In this document: positions 15,800 through 25,137 of the stretch, in pieces
Layout of the letters: the number at the start of each line of letters is the position of its first letter
Position numbering within the stretch: position 1 is the stretch's first letter
From: CAXSEF01 sp964236535
GTDB lineage: Bacteria; Pseudomonadota; Alphaproteobacteria; Acetobacterales; Acetobacteraceae
NCBI GenBank assembly: GCA_964236535.1
Contig: CAXSEF010000009.1
Coordinates: 6,750 to 70,749 of the forward strand
Reading direction: 5' to 3'
DNA length: 64,000 nt
Program-made: the position numbers and the translations under genes
The notes under the pieces: generated by a model
Database searches by the model: none
What the model was told of the DNA's origin: nothing
What the model saw: only the letters and a program-made list of their open reading frames with translations

Positions 15800-16795
15800 T
15801 TACTTGACGGCCTGGCCGAACGTGGCGGCGATGCCGGGAAGTGCGAGGTAGGCAAGGCGTTTGGCTTCCTTGCGGCCGCCGGCGACGGTGTCGAGGATCA
15901 GGCCGCAGGCCAGCGCGAGGAACGAGGTGAGGACGAGGCCAGTGGAGAGCACGGCAGTGGGCAGGCGGGGCACGAGGCCGGTGTGCAGATAGGTGGCGAC
16001 GAGCGGCAGGACGAGGGCCTGGCCGAGGGTGAACAGGGCGAGGGCGGCGAGGGAGAAGAACAGCAGCGGGCGTTCCTCCTTCACCAGCAGCAGGATGCTG
16101 CGCAGGATTCGCAGGCCGTCCGCGTAGGTGTGCAGCTTCGAGGCCGAGCCGGGGGGACGTTCGCGGTAGGCGCACTCGATCTCGCCCACGGGCATGCGCA
16201 GGTCCAGCGCGTGGACGGTGAGTTCGGTCTCGGTCTCGAAGCCGGTGGCGAGGGCTGGGAACGACTTGACGAAGCGCCGGGAGAACACGCGATAGCCCGA
16301 TAGCATGTCGGTGATCTGGTTGCCGAAGATGTGGGCGACGATGCCGCTGAGCACGGCGTTGCCGAGACGGTGGCCAGGGCGGAAGGCGCTGGCGGCGTCC
16401 GAGATGCGGGTGGCGTTGACCATGTCGAGGTGGTCGTCGCGCAGCAGGCGGACCATGGCGGGCGCGATGCCAGCCTCGTAGGTGTCGTCGCCGTCGACGA
16501 GAAGATAGATGTCGGCCTCGATGTCGGCGAACATGCGGCGGATGACGCTGCCCTTGCCGGGGCGGGTCTCGCGGCGGACGACGGCGCCGGCGCGGCGCGC
16601 AATCGCTGCGGTGTTGTCCGACGAATTGTTGTCGTAGACGTAGACGGTGGCTTCGGGCAGGGCGGCGTGGAAGTCGGCGACCACCTTCGCGATGGAAGAC
16701 TCCTCGTTGTAGCAGGGGACGAGGACGGCGAGCCTGAGGCCTGGTTCGGCGTGGTCCGCAAGGCGGTCGGGGGCTGCGGCTTGGGCGGAGGACAC
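15800..16795 (-). CDS. Family 2 glycosyltransferase with C-terminal membrane helices
   Basis: A 331-residue inverting glycosyltransferase of the polyprenyl-phosphate-mannose synthase type. It has RLAVLVPCYNEESSI at about 25-40, VYDNNSSDNT, LVDGDDTYEA (the DxD-like metal site), then MLSGYRVFSRRFVKSFP and ETELTVHAL. Two to three hydrophobic segments follow from about residue 240. This layout usually transfers a sugar to undecaprenyl phosphate or a lipid at the inner membrane. I chose GTG 16795 because GGAG lies seven bases upstream; a TTG at 16852 lacks a site. It is divergent from gmd-rmd, so involvement in a rhamnose-containing surface glycan is likely but unproven. Confidence 0.88.
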   Translation of the reverse strand: MSSAQAAAPDRLADHAEPGLRLAVLVPCYNEESSIAKVVADFHAALPEATVYVYDNNSSDNTAAIARRAGAVVRRETRPGKGSVIRRMFADIEADIYLLVDGDDTYEAGIAPAMVRLLRDDHLDMVNATRISDAASAFRPGHRLGNAVLSGIVAHIFGNQITDMLSGYRVFSRRFVKSFPALATGFETETELTVHALDLRMPVGEIECAYRERPPGSASKLHTYADGLRILRSILLLVKEERPLLFFSLAALALFTLGQALVLPLVATYLHTGLVPRLPTAVLSTGLVLTSFLALACGLILDTVAGGRKEAKRLAYLALPGIAATFGQAVK

Positions 16796-16857
16796 GGCCG
16801 GGCTCCGGGTGCTGGTGCGGGAGGCTGTGCCCCGACGGACGGGGTAAGGCAAGTGGG

Positions 16858-17012
16858 AAGGCCACGGCTATGCTCCTGGACCTCGCTGGGGGCTGAGCCC
16901 CCAGACCCGCCCATGCTGGGGCACCGACCTCACGGTTATGTCCCCAGAAAACGGGATCAAAGGGCCGCCGGCCCTTTGCGGGTCCGGGCAGAGCCCGGCC
17001 TTGCTTCCCGTC
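16858..17012. repeat. dispersed palindromic repeat, diverged full copy
   Basis: Contains ctgggggctgagcccccag and aaagggccgccggcccttt hairpins and the gggcagagcccggccttgctt end. It lies between the divergent glycosyltransferase and gmd genes. Confidence 0.7.
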
Positions 17013-17066
17013 TTGTCTCGCACGGCGGACCGGTTCACATCCTGGCGGACCAGCACGCGAGGGGCC

Positions 17067-18071
17067 ATGCCGACAGCACTTATCACCGGGGTCACGGGCC
17101 AGGACGGCGCCTATCTCACGCAGCTTCTGCTGGGCAAGGGGTATCGGGTGATCGGCCTGATGCGGCGTTCGGCGTCGTCGGACGTGGTGGGCGAGCGGCT
17201 GCGCTGGCTGGGTGTGCTGGACCGCGTCGAGCTGGTGGACGCGAACCTGATCGACCTGTCGAGCCTGATCCGGGTGATCGAGGAGTACAAGCCGGACGAG
17301 GTGTACAACCTGGCGGCGCAGAGCTTCGTGGCGGCGTCGTGGCAGCAGCCGCTGCTGACCGGAGCCGTGACCGGGCTGGGGGCCGCGAACGTGCTGGAAG
17401 CGGTGCGGATCGTGCGGCCGGAGGCGCGGTTCTACCAGGCGTCGTCGTCGGAAATGTACGGCCTGATCCAGGAGCCGGTGCAGAGCGAGCGCACGCCGTT
17501 CTACCCGCGCAGCCCGTATGCGGCCGCCAAGCTGTACGCGCACTGGATGACGGTGAACTACCGCGAGAGCTTCGGGCTGCACGCGAGTTCGGGCATCCTG
17601 TTCAACCACGAGAGTCCGCTGCGCGGCATCGAGTTCGTGACGCGCAAGATCACCGACGGGGTGGCGCGCATCAAGCTCGGGCTGGCGGAGAAGCTGACGC
17701 TGGGCAACCTCGATGCCAAGCGCGACTGGGGACATGCGCGTGACTACGTGGACGCGATGTGGCGGATGCTGCAACAGGGCGAGGCGTCGGACTACGTGGT
17801 GGCGACAGGGCGGACCACGACGATCCGCGAGTTCTGCCGCATCGCGTTCGGTTGCGCGGACCTGGACTGGGAGCAGCACGTGCGGACCAGCGTGTCGCTG
17901 GTGCGGCCGGCCGAGGTGGACGTGCTGCAGGGCGACGCGTCCAAGGCGGGCGCGGCGCTGGGCTGGGTGGCGGAGACGAGCCTGGAGGCGATGGCGGCGG
18001 AGATGGTCGAGGCCGATCTGGTGCGGCATCGCACGCGCCAGCGCAACGCGGCCCACGCCGCCGGGGCCTGA
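17067..18071 (+). CDS. gmd: GDP-mannose 4,6-dehydratase
   Basis: A 334-residue extended SDR converting GDP-D-mannose to GDP-4-dehydro-6-deoxy-D-mannose. It shows the NADP-binding ALITGVTGQDGAYL at residues 3-16, MRRSASSDVV, YNLAAQSFV, the Ser/Glu pair of SSSEMYG and YAAAKLYAHW (Tyr, Lys). ILFNHESPLRG and KRDWGHARDYV are diagnostic of Gmd. AGGGG lies just ahead of ATG 17067. Four bases separate it from the reductase gene, so the pair forms a GDP-deoxyhexose operon. Length and motifs are normal. Confidence 0.95.
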   Translation: MPTALITGVTGQDGAYLTQLLLGKGYRVIGLMRRSASSDVVGERLRWLGVLDRVELVDANLIDLSSLIRVIEEYKPDEVYNLAAQSFVAASWQQPLLTGAVTGLGAANVLEAVRIVRPEARFYQASSSEMYGLIQEPVQSERTPFYPRSPYAAAKLYAHWMTVNYRESFGLHASSGILFNHESPLRGIEFVTRKITDGVARIKLGLAEKLTLGNLDAKRDWGHARDYVDAMWRMLQQGEASDYVVATGRTTTIREFCRIAFGCADLDWEQHVRTSVSLVRPAEVDVLQGDASKAGAALGWVAETSLEAMAAEMVEADLVRHRTRQRNAAHAAGA

Positions 18072-18075
18072 GCCC

Positions 18076-18984
18076 GTGGGACCGCGCTCGATCCTGGTGA
18101 CCGGGGCGGACGGCTTCGTCGGGCGCCACCTGATGGTGCGGCTTGCCGCCGACTTCCCGGCTGCGACGCTGCATGCGGCGGAGTTCGACGTCGTCGATGC
18201 GGCCGCGGTGGCGGACGCGGTGCGGACGCTGCGTCCGGACGGTTGCGTGCACCTCGCGGCGGTGTCCGCGATCGGCGAGGCGCGCGAGCTGCCGGAGCGG
18301 GCGTGGGCGGTGAACCTGGGCGGCACGCTGTCGCTGGCCCGGGCGCTGCTGGCGCACGCGCCGGACTGCGTGCTCCTGTACGTGTCGAGCTCGGATGCGT
18401 ATGGTGCGTCGTTCGCGGGCGGCGCGGCGCTGGACGAGGGCGCGGCGCTGTGCCCGATGAACACGTATGGGGCGACCAAGGCGGCGGCGGACCTCGCGCT
18501 GGGGGCGATGGCACAGGACGGGCTGCGGGTGGTGCGGCTGCGGCCGTTCAACCACACCGGGCCGGGCCAGTCCGAGGCGTTCGTGGTCGCGGCGTTCGCC
18601 AGGCAGGTGGCGCGGGTTGCGCGTGGGCTGCAGCCGCCGGTGCTTCAGGTGGGCGCACTCGACGCCCGCCGCGACTTCCTCGACGTGCGCGACGTGGTGG
18701 CGGCGTACAGTCGGTGCCTGTCGCACGGGTCGCTGGATCGCGGATTGGTGCTGAACCTCGCCTCCGGGGTTCAGCGGCGGGTGGGGGACGTGCTGGACGC
18801 CCTGCTTGCGCTGGCAGGGGTGGAGGCCAGGGTCGAAGTGGAAGCGGCGCGGGTTCGCGCAATGGAGATCCCGCTGGCCTGCGGCAATGCGGCGCGGGCA
18901 CAGGCGGCGCTAGGCTGGGCGCCGGCGATCGACTGGCAGACAACGCTGGGCGACGTGCTGTGGGACTGGATGCGGCGGGTCTGA
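18076..18984 (+). CDS. rmd: GDP-6-deoxy-D-lyxo-4-hexulose reductase-like epimerase/dehydratase
   Basis: A 302-residue extended SDR that, following gmd, most likely reduces GDP-4-dehydro-6-deoxymannose to GDP-D-rhamnose. It shows SILVTGADGFVGRHL at the N-terminus, HLAAVSAIG, YVSSSDAYG, YGATKAAAD (Tyr, Lys), RPFNHTGPGQ and RRDFLDVRDVV, a set typical of Rmd. GTG 18076 is the first start after the gmd stop. A fucose synthase would be the alternative, but it lacks the FNHTGPGQ signature and usually carries an epimerase Cys/His pair not seen here. Confidence 0.85.
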   Translation: MGPRSILVTGADGFVGRHLMVRLAADFPAATLHAAEFDVVDAAAVADAVRTLRPDGCVHLAAVSAIGEARELPERAWAVNLGGTLSLARALLAHAPDCVLLYVSSSDAYGASFAGGAALDEGAALCPMNTYGATKAAADLALGAMAQDGLRVVRLRPFNHTGPGQSEAFVVAAFARQVARVARGLQPPVLQVGALDARRDFLDVRDVVAAYSRCLSHGSLDRGLVLNLASGVQRRVGDVLDALLALAGVEARVEVEAARVRAMEIPLACGNAARAQAALGWAPAIDWQTTLGDVLWDWMRRV

Positions 18985-19383
18985 CTGGGTACGTGAACGG
19001 CAGGGCCGTCGAGAACCCGCCTCATGGTCCTGCCATCGCGGATGCAGCACAGGAACATGGGGCAAGCCAACGCCGCAGGCGAGCGGTCCAGGATGGGAGC
19101 GCAATCATCCGCCGAGGCCAGCCGGTTGGCTTCCGGGGGAGTCCTGGCCGGGGCTGACGTCACGGGTTGACCGGGCACGCCTACGCGGCATTTTGCCGTG
19201 CCGGGATGGCTGTCCATGAACGCCGGCCAGTGGTGTCACCGGGTTTGTCGGCGATGCCACGCCCGCCCGTCGGGCAAATCGCAGCTGCCTTTCAGAAGGC
19301 CCGGCCCTGTTGGCCTGGCGTCCGCTGCGAAACCGGACCGGGATCTGAACGTAGTGCTGCCACACCGGACACAGGGGAATGCG
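18985..19383. other. intergenic region, no gene seen
   Basis: About 400 bases between rmd and the ferritin-like gene. Open frames on both strands lack ribosome-binding sites or recognisable motifs. AGGGG at 19372-19376 serves the next gene. Confidence 0.45.
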
Positions 19384-19908
19384 ATGAGCGGCGACGCACA
19401 CGGCAATGCGGTCCATGAGGTCTATCACACCGGACTTCGCAACATGCACGCGCTGGAGATGACGGCGGTCGAGCTGACGCAGCGTCAGGTCGAGCGGATG
19501 GAGAACTATCCCGAGATGATGGCGCGGCTCAAGCAGCACGGCCAGGAGTCCGAGGCGCAGGCGCAGCGCTTGAAGTCGATTCTGGAGCGGCACGGTACCA
19601 GCTCGTCCTCGGTGAAGAACGCGGCGCTGGGAGTGGTGGGCAACGTGGCGGCGGCGCTGCATGCGCCGGCATCGGACGAGATCCTGAAGAACACGTTCGC
19701 GAATTTCGGGTTCGAGCACCAGGAGATCGCCGCCTATACCAGTCTGATCGCGATGGCGGAGGCGGTGGGCGACACGGCGTCGGTGCCGCCCTTGCGGCAG
19801 TCGCTGTCGGAGGAGCAGGCGATGGCAGACTTCATCGGCGAACGGATCGGGACCACAACGCAGCGTTTCCTGGAGCTGACTCGGCAGGGGGCGAAGGCGG
19901 CGAACTGA
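19384..19908 (+). CDS. Ferritin-like DUF892 (YciE/YciF-type) protein
   Basis: A 174-residue all-helical protein of the DUF892 family, a ferritin-like four-helix fold linked to stress responses. Helices carry the expected acidic and His positions: LRNMHALEMTAVELTQRQVE, then LKQHGQESEAQAQRLK, FGFEHQEIAAYTSLIAMAE, and SEEQAMADFIGERI. E..H and ExxH pairs fit a di-metal site. ATG 19384 follows AGGGGA. It is a single gene with no obvious partner. The substrate and partners are unknown. Confidence 0.8.
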   Translation: MSGDAHGNAVHEVYHTGLRNMHALEMTAVELTQRQVERMENYPEMMARLKQHGQESEAQAQRLKSILERHGTSSSSVKNAALGVVGNVAAALHAPASDEILKNTFANFGFEHQEIAAYTSLIAMAEAVGDTASVPPLRQSLSEEQAMADFIGERIGTTTQRFLELTRQGAKAAN

Positions 19909-20107
19909 ACGGGAGACTGGCAGACAGCCCTGCTCTGCCGATCGCCTGAAGCGCTGTTGCCGCGCGCCGATGCCCAGGGCCAGATGGCCGCTTGAGTGCG
20001 GTGCGTGTAGATCTACTTCAGACGTTCCCGACAGCAAGGTCCTGGAACACCCGGATGGCTCGGTGATCTTGGGCCCCGTCCCGACCACATGCCGGTCTAT
20101 ACTTGAA

Positions 20108-20170
20108 TAGACAGTTTCCAGGGGCTTGGCCTTTGGTGAAGTCCAGAGGCAGAGCCTCTGGACTTCTTTT
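20108..20170. repeat. dispersed palindromic repeat, inverted partial copy
   Basis: Inverted left half: ggcctttgg followed by tccagaggcagagcctctgga. It is the only distinctive content of the 19909-20302 gap, where no gene is seen. Confidence 0.8.
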
Positions 20171-20302
20171 CTTGTAGCCACAAGCAAATCATCGCAGCAG
20201 GATACTTGTCGCTGCGGGCGGTTCGGTTGACACGGCCGGGCGGCAGTCCGAGCCTTGCCCTATGAAAGCGAGCCGGGAACTCCGGCGGTTCGAGGGTGGA
20301 CG

Positions 20303-21541
20303 ATGAACATTCATGAACACCAGGCCAAGGACCTGCTACGCGGATATGGCGTGCGGGTACCGGACGGCGTTGCGGCGTGGAGCGTCGAGGCCTCGGAAGC
20401 GGCCGTGGCGCAGCTTCCCGGGCCGGTGTACGTGGTCAAATCCCAGATCCATGCGGGTGGGCGCGGAGCGGGGTTCTTCGAGGGCGATGCCGCGGTGGGC
20501 GGCAAGCGGCCGGGGGGCGTTCGTCTGGCGCGCTCGGCGCAGGAGGTTCGTGCGGCTGCCGAGGCGATGCTGGGTCGGGTGCTGGTGACAAAGCAGACCG
20601 GGCCCGCGGGGCGCCTGGTGCGGCGGGTCTATGTCGAGGCGGGCTGCGAGATCGAACGGGAGCTTTACCTGTCACTGCTGGTCGACCGGGAGACCGGGCG
20701 GATCACGGCGCTGGCCTGTGTCGAGGGCGGCATGGAGATCGAGGAGGTCGCCGAGCGGGCGCCGGAACAGATCGTGCGGGTGGCGGTGGACCCGGCGGCG
20801 GGGGTGAGCGGCTATCACGGGCGCAGGCTGGGTGCGGCGCTCGGTTTGCGCGGGGCGCCGGGGCGAAGCCTGGGCGTGTTCGTGGAGCGGCTGTATGCGG
20901 CATTCGTCGCGCTGGACTGCTCGGTGATCGAGATCAACCCGCTGGTGGTGACGAAGTCGGGCGAGATCGTGGCGCTCGATGCCAAGGTAAGCTTCGACGA
21001 CAACGCGATGTTCCGGCATCCGGAGCTGATGGCGTTGCGCGACGAGGACGAGGAGGACGCGAAGGAGATCGAGGCGTCGCGGCACGAGCTGAGCTACGTG
21101 GCGCTGGAGGGGACGATCGGCTGCTTGGTGAACGGCGCCGGACTGGCGATGGCGACAATGGACATCATCAAGCTGTACGGGGCGGCGCCGGCAAACTTCC
21201 TCGACGTGGGCGGTGGAGCGACCAAGGAGCGGGTGGCGGCGGCGTTCCGCATCATCCTGTCCGACCCGAACGTGCAGGGCATCCTGGTCAACATCTTCGG
21301 CGGCATCATGCGCTGCGACGTGATCGCCGAGGGCGTGGTGGCGGCAGCGCGCGAGGTGGCGCTCGCGGTGCCGCTGGTGGTCCGGCTGGAGGGGACGAAC
21401 GTGGAGCAGGGGCGCGCGATCATGGCGAGCTCGGGACTGCCGATCATCGCCGCGTCCGACCTCGACGACGCGGCGCGCAAGGTGGTGGCGGCGGTGCACG
21501 GAGCCCGTGGGACGGACGGTGCCGCGCGAGGAGCCGGCTGA
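20303..21541 (+). CDS. sucC: Succinyl-CoA ligase (ADP/GDP-forming) beta subunit
   Basis: A 412-residue ATP-grasp subunit. It begins MNIHEHQAKDLLRGYGVRVP, has VVKSQIHAGGRGAGFF (nucleotide binding), EINPLVVTKSGEIVALDAKV (metal binding), and the C-terminal CoA-ligase portion ANFLDVGGGATKERV plus NIFGGIMRCDVIAEG. With SucD it interconverts succinyl-CoA and succinate with nucleotide triphosphate. It is slightly longer than the usual 386-398, owing to an acidic DEDEEDAKEIEAS insert and a C-terminal tail. Malate-CoA ligase (mtkA) is closely related, but no serine-cycle genes are nearby and sucAB-lpd follow. The stop overlaps the sucD start (TGATG). Confidence 0.93.
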   Translation: MNIHEHQAKDLLRGYGVRVPDGVAAWSVEASEAAVAQLPGPVYVVKSQIHAGGRGAGFFEGDAAVGGKRPGGVRLARSAQEVRAAAEAMLGRVLVTKQTGPAGRLVRRVYVEAGCEIERELYLSLLVDRETGRITALACVEGGMEIEEVAERAPEQIVRVAVDPAAGVSGYHGRRLGAALGLRGAPGRSLGVFVERLYAAFVALDCSVIEINPLVVTKSGEIVALDAKVSFDDNAMFRHPELMALRDEDEEDAKEIEASRHELSYVALEGTIGCLVNGAGLAMATMDIIKLYGAAPANFLDVGGGATKERVAAAFRIILSDPNVQGILVNIFGGIMRCDVIAEGVVAAAREVALAVPLVVRLEGTNVEQGRAIMASSGLPIIAASDLDDAARKVVAAVHGARGTDGAARGAG

Positions 21542-22428
21542 TGGCGATCCTGGTGGACGGCAAGACGCGGGTGATCGTGCAGGGGATCACCGGGGCGCAG
21601 GGCAGCTTCCATGCCGGCCAGGCAATCGCCTACGGCACCGCGGTGACGGGTGGGGTTACCCCGGGCAAGGGCGGAAGCACGCATCTCGACCGGCCGGTGT
21701 TCGACACCGTGGCGGAGGCGGTCGCGGCGACCGGGGCGAACGCCACCGCGATCTACGTTCCGCCGCCGTTTGCCGCCGACGCCATCCTGGAGGCGATCGA
21801 CGCGCGCATTCCCCTGATCGTATGCATCACCGAGGGCATCCCGGTGCTCGACATGGTGCGGGTCAAGCGGGCGCTGTCGGGGACGGCGTCGCGGCTGATC
21901 GGGCCGAACTGCCCTGGAGTGATCACGCCGGGAGCGTGCAAGATCGGCATCATGCCGGGGCACATCCACCGGCGCGGGCGGGTGGGAGTGGTGAGTCGCT
22001 CCGGCACGCTCACCTACGAGGCGGTGGCACAGACCACGGCGGCGGGGCTGGGTCAGTCGACCTGCGTGGGGATCGGCGGCGACCCGGTGAAGGGGACGGA
22101 CTTCATCGAGGTGCTCAAGATGTTCCTGGCCGATCCGGAGACGGCTTCGATCATCATGATCGGCGAGATCGGCGGGCAGAGCGAGATCGAGGCGGCGGAG
22201 TTCCTGGCACGCTCCGGCGGCGGGCGTCCGGCGAAGGTGGTGGTGGGGTTCATCGCCGGGGCCACGGCGCCACCCGGAAGGCGCATGGGGCACGCGGGCG
22301 CGGTGATCAGCAGGGGCAAGGACACGGCGGCGGCGAAGCTGGAGGCGATGCTCGCGGCGGGGGTGCACGTGGCGGCAAGCCCTTCGGCGCTGGGAAGCAC
22401 GTTGGTGCGGGTTCTGGCCAGGGGGTAA
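21541..22428 (+). CDS. sucD: Succinyl-CoA ligase alpha subunit
   Basis: A 295-residue CoA-binding subunit. It shows VIVQGITGAQGSFHAGQAI at the start, YVPPPFAADAILEAID, RLIGPNCPGVITPG, GVVSRSGTLTYEAV, and the phosphohistidine loop RMGHAGAVIS near residue 250. Length matches the family. It overlaps sucC by one base, so translation is coupled. It is the last gene of this unit, since convergent transcription from the sorbosone-dehydrogenase gene follows. Confidence 0.95.
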   Translation: MAILVDGKTRVIVQGITGAQGSFHAGQAIAYGTAVTGGVTPGKGGSTHLDRPVFDTVAEAVAATGANATAIYVPPPFAADAILEAIDARIPLIVCITEGIPVLDMVRVKRALSGTASRLIGPNCPGVITPGACKIGIMPGHIHRRGRVGVVSRSGTLTYEAVAQTTAAGLGQSTCVGIGGDPVKGTDFIEVLKMFLADPETASIIMIGEIGGQSEIEAAEFLARSGGGRPAKVVVGFIAGATAPPGRRMGHAGAVISRGKDTAAAKLEAMLAAGVHVAASPSALGSTLVRVLARG

Positions 22429-22596
22429 GGCTTGGGGGTGTTGGCGGGAACGCTGGGCTCTGCCCTGGACCCGTCGGGGGGCGTGCCGCCCCTGGCCCGG
22501 CAATCATCGCAGGGAACGGCCCCAAGTGGCAGGAGGAGAACATCCTGTACATCAAGCATCTCGGTAGTACTGCAGGCCCCAGGCATTGACCTGTGG

Positions 22597-22800
22597 GTGA
22601 AGCAAGGCTGGGCTCTCCTCCGCCCGCATTCCAATGACCCAAGCGGATCATCGGAACCTTGCGCGGGCACTGCCCAGACCCGCAGAGACCTGAGGCCGTT
22701 GGAACCCATTTCCTAAGCGCAGGGATTCCAAAGGCTGGCCTTTGGCGGAGTCCAGAGGCAGAGCCTCTGGCCTTGCTTGCCGGCAGGTCACGCTCAACAC
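22597..22800. repeat. dispersed palindromic repeat, inverted extended copy
   Basis: Contains, in reverse order, gcaaggctgggctctcctcc, ccaaaggctggcctttgg, tccagaggcagagcctctgg and the left end ccttgcttgccggcaggtca. It lies between the convergent sucD and sorbosone dehydrogenase genes and is the main content of the 22429-22928 gap, where no gene is seen. Confidence 0.85.
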
Positions 22801-22928
22801 CTGCTGGCGATTAGCCGCGGGCTGCCGGCTGGCAGCTGCTGACTTTGACCGATGCAGGTCTGGCGGCACTGCACCAGCGAGCTCGGGGTAGAGCCCTTCG
22901 CCTTCCTTGCCTCAGCCGAAGCCGGCTG

Positions 22929-24719
22929 TCATTCCCCGGACGCGCTGACCCGCCAGACCGTGTTGCCCAGGTCGTCGGCGATCAGCAGGGCGCCGGCGTG
23001 GTCAAGGGCGAGCCCGACGGGACGACCGCGGGCCTGATCGTGTTCGTTGAGGAAGCCGGTGACCACGTCCTGCGGCGGACCGCTGGGCTTGCCGCTGGTG
23101 AAGGGGATGTACACGACCTTGTAGCCGCTGAGCGGATTGCGGTCCCAGCTGCCGTGCTCGCCGACGAAGGCACCGCTGCGATAGGGCACCGGCAGGCTGG
23201 AGGATTGCGAGAACACCAGGCCGAGCGGGGCGACGTGGGAGCTGAGCGCGTAGTCCGGCGGGATGGCGCTGGCCACGAGGTCGGGGCGTTGCGGCTGGAC
23301 GCGGGGGTCGACGTGCTGGCCGTAGTAGCTGTACGGCCAGCCGTAGAACGCGCCGTCGCGCACCGAGGTCAGGTAGTCGGGCACCAGGTTGGGCCCGAGC
23401 TCGTCGCGTTCGTTGATGACAGCCCAGAGCTTGCCGGTGTCGGGCTCGAACTGCAGGCCGTTGGGATTGCGCAGGCCGCTGGCGAAGATGCGCGAGGCGC
23501 CGGTGGTGCGGTCGACTTCGAGGATATCGGCGCGGTCGAGTTCGGCGCCGATGCCGTTCTCCGTGATGTTGCTGTTCGATCCGACGCCGGCGTAGAGCTT
23601 GGTGCCGTCGCGGCTGGCGACCAGGCTCTTGGTCCAGTGGTGGTCGATCGGGCCGCCGGGCAGGTCGGTAAGCTTGGTGCCCGGTTCGGTGATCACGGTC
23701 TGGCCGTCGGTATACGGGAAGCGGAGAATGGCGTCGGTGTCGGCGACGTAGAGGTCGTGGCCGACGAGCGCGACCCCGAATGGCGAGTTGAGGTGGTCGA
23801 GGAAGGTGGTGCGCAGCTTGGGCGCGCCGTTGCCGTCGGTGTCGCGCAGCAGCGTGATCCGGTTGGCGCCCTTTGCGTGCGCGCCGGAGAACGACTCCAC
23901 GAAACCCATCACCAGGTCCTTCGGGCGATTGACCGGAGCGGCCGGGCCGCTGGATTCGACGACGAGGACGTCGCCGTTGGGTAGGACGGTGAGCGAACGG
24001 GGATGCTCGAAGCCCTGTGCGAGGGCCTCGACCTTCAGGCCTCTGGGCACGGTGGGCGTCTCGTCCTTGCCCCACGCGACATCGGGCGCGATGCGCATCG
24101 GCGGCAGCAGGTACTGGTGTGGCCTGGGCAGGACGGGGTCGGCGCCGTACTGGGTGGAGGGCTCGATCATCGCCGCCGCGGGGCCGGAGAACACCCAGAC
24201 CGAGCCGAGGCCGAAGGCGAAGGCGGCAAACGAGAACAGCGAGACAAGCGCGCCGCGTTGGCGGACAGCGACCGGAAGAGGCTGCGCCGGCCCGGCGAGA
24301 TCGAGCGGCTGGTGGTAGAGCCGGGAGACGAGCAGCACGAGCAGCGTCATGGCGGAAAGGATCAGGCCGGTGGGGACCACGGCGGTGTAGCCGTCACGGC
24401 TGTGCACGAACGCGTTGATGATCTCGAGGATCGCCGCGAGCGTATCGCCGAGGACATGCGGCCACGGGGGTGAGAACGGGTTGCTGCGGCGACGCCTGGC
24501 GAGGTCGACCAGGCCGGCGAGCGCGGTGATGCCTACGATCAGCAGGCCCGCGGTAATCAGCCAGACGGAGAACGTCTCCCAGGTCGTCGAGGCGCTGCGC
24601 CAGTAGGCGAGGTCGGTGACGAAGGCGGCGGCGAAGAAGGCGTACGGGAGCGGCGCCAGCCTTGGATAGAGCGGCCGCCCCGACCGGGCGAACGGGGGCA
24701 GCGAGGTGCCGTTGGACAT
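22929..24719 (-). CDS. DUF2231 membrane domain fused to PQQ sorbosone-dehydrogenase-type beta-propeller
   Basis: A 596-residue two-domain protein. Residues 1-170 contain about four membrane helices of the DUF2231 type (for example PLPYAFFAAAFVTDLAYW). Residues about 230-590 form a soluble-quinoprotein beta-propeller: QGFEHPRSLTVLPNGDVLVV, then DLYVADTDAILRFPY, SGLRNPNGLQFEPDTGKLWA, NERDELGPNLVPDYL and GAFYGWPYSYYG are signature blocks of L-sorbosone dehydrogenases. The propeller should face the periplasm and oxidise sugars or aldehydes with PQQ, passing electrons to the chain. ATG 24719 has AGGAG ten bases upstream. The substrate is unknown. Confidence 0.85.
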   Translation of the reverse strand: MSNGTSLPPFARSGRPLYPRLAPLPYAFFAAAFVTDLAYWRSASTTWETFSVWLITAGLLIVGITALAGLVDLARRRRSNPFSPPWPHVLGDTLAAILEIINAFVHSRDGYTAVVPTGLILSAMTLLVLLVSRLYHQPLDLAGPAQPLPVAVRQRGALVSLFSFAAFAFGLGSVWVFSGPAAAMIEPSTQYGADPVLPRPHQYLLPPMRIAPDVAWGKDETPTVPRGLKVEALAQGFEHPRSLTVLPNGDVLVVESSGPAAPVNRPKDLVMGFVESFSGAHAKGANRITLLRDTDGNGAPKLRTTFLDHLNSPFGVALVGHDLYVADTDAILRFPYTDGQTVITEPGTKLTDLPGGPIDHHWTKSLVASRDGTKLYAGVGSNSNITENGIGAELDRADILEVDRTTGASRIFASGLRNPNGLQFEPDTGKLWAVINERDELGPNLVPDYLTSVRDGAFYGWPYSYYGQHVDPRVQPQRPDLVASAIPPDYALSSHVAPLGLVFSQSSSLPVPYRSGAFVGEHGSWDRNPLSGYKVVYIPFTSGKPSGPPQDVVTGFLNEHDQARGRPVGLALDHAGALLIADDLGNTVWRVSASGE

Positions 24720-25137
24720 GGGGGGCGGGCTCCTGGATGCGCCCGGCGGCGCTTCTGTCACGATCTGGTTGTAGCGGGGGCGAGGGACAAAGGTTTCGCA
24801 CCGCCGTGGCGGCCCGGGGGCAAGCTGTGCTCCTGGATTGGACCGGGCGATGCCACCGGCGCGCTGGCAGATTGAGGAGCCGCGCACGGGCTGCCGCCGC
24901 CCGATGCGCTGGCGCTGTTCGGGTGGCGGTCCTGCCAGGCGGGGAGGCCGGGCTGGCCGTCATGGTGGAGCGGGCGGCGCGGAGCTCGATGGGCAGCTTC
25001 TCCGCGTTGGTGGGCAGGACTTCCTCCGCCGCGTCGTCGACGCCGGAGCACAACCACGATCGTGGCCGCCTGCTGTTGCGGACGGTCCCGGGGCGCCTCG
25101 CCTCCGGCAGGTCCGGACAGAGCTCCGCCTTGCCTGC
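24720..25137. other. intergenic region, no gene seen
   Basis: About 420 bases between two minus-strand genes. The last 50 bases (ctccggcaggtccggacagagc) resemble a worn end of the dispersed repeat. No motif-bearing frame is found on either strand. Confidence 0.4.

Noticed and set aside
15705..18557. 950-codon minus-strand open frame
   Set aside because: Antisense/out-of-frame shadow of the GT2, gmd and rmd genes; Arg/Pro/His-rich composition and no motifs, caused by high GC.
23002..24075. 357-codon minus-strand frame within the sorbosone dehydrogenase gene
   Set aside because: Same-strand alternate frame, Arg/Pro-rich, no motifs.
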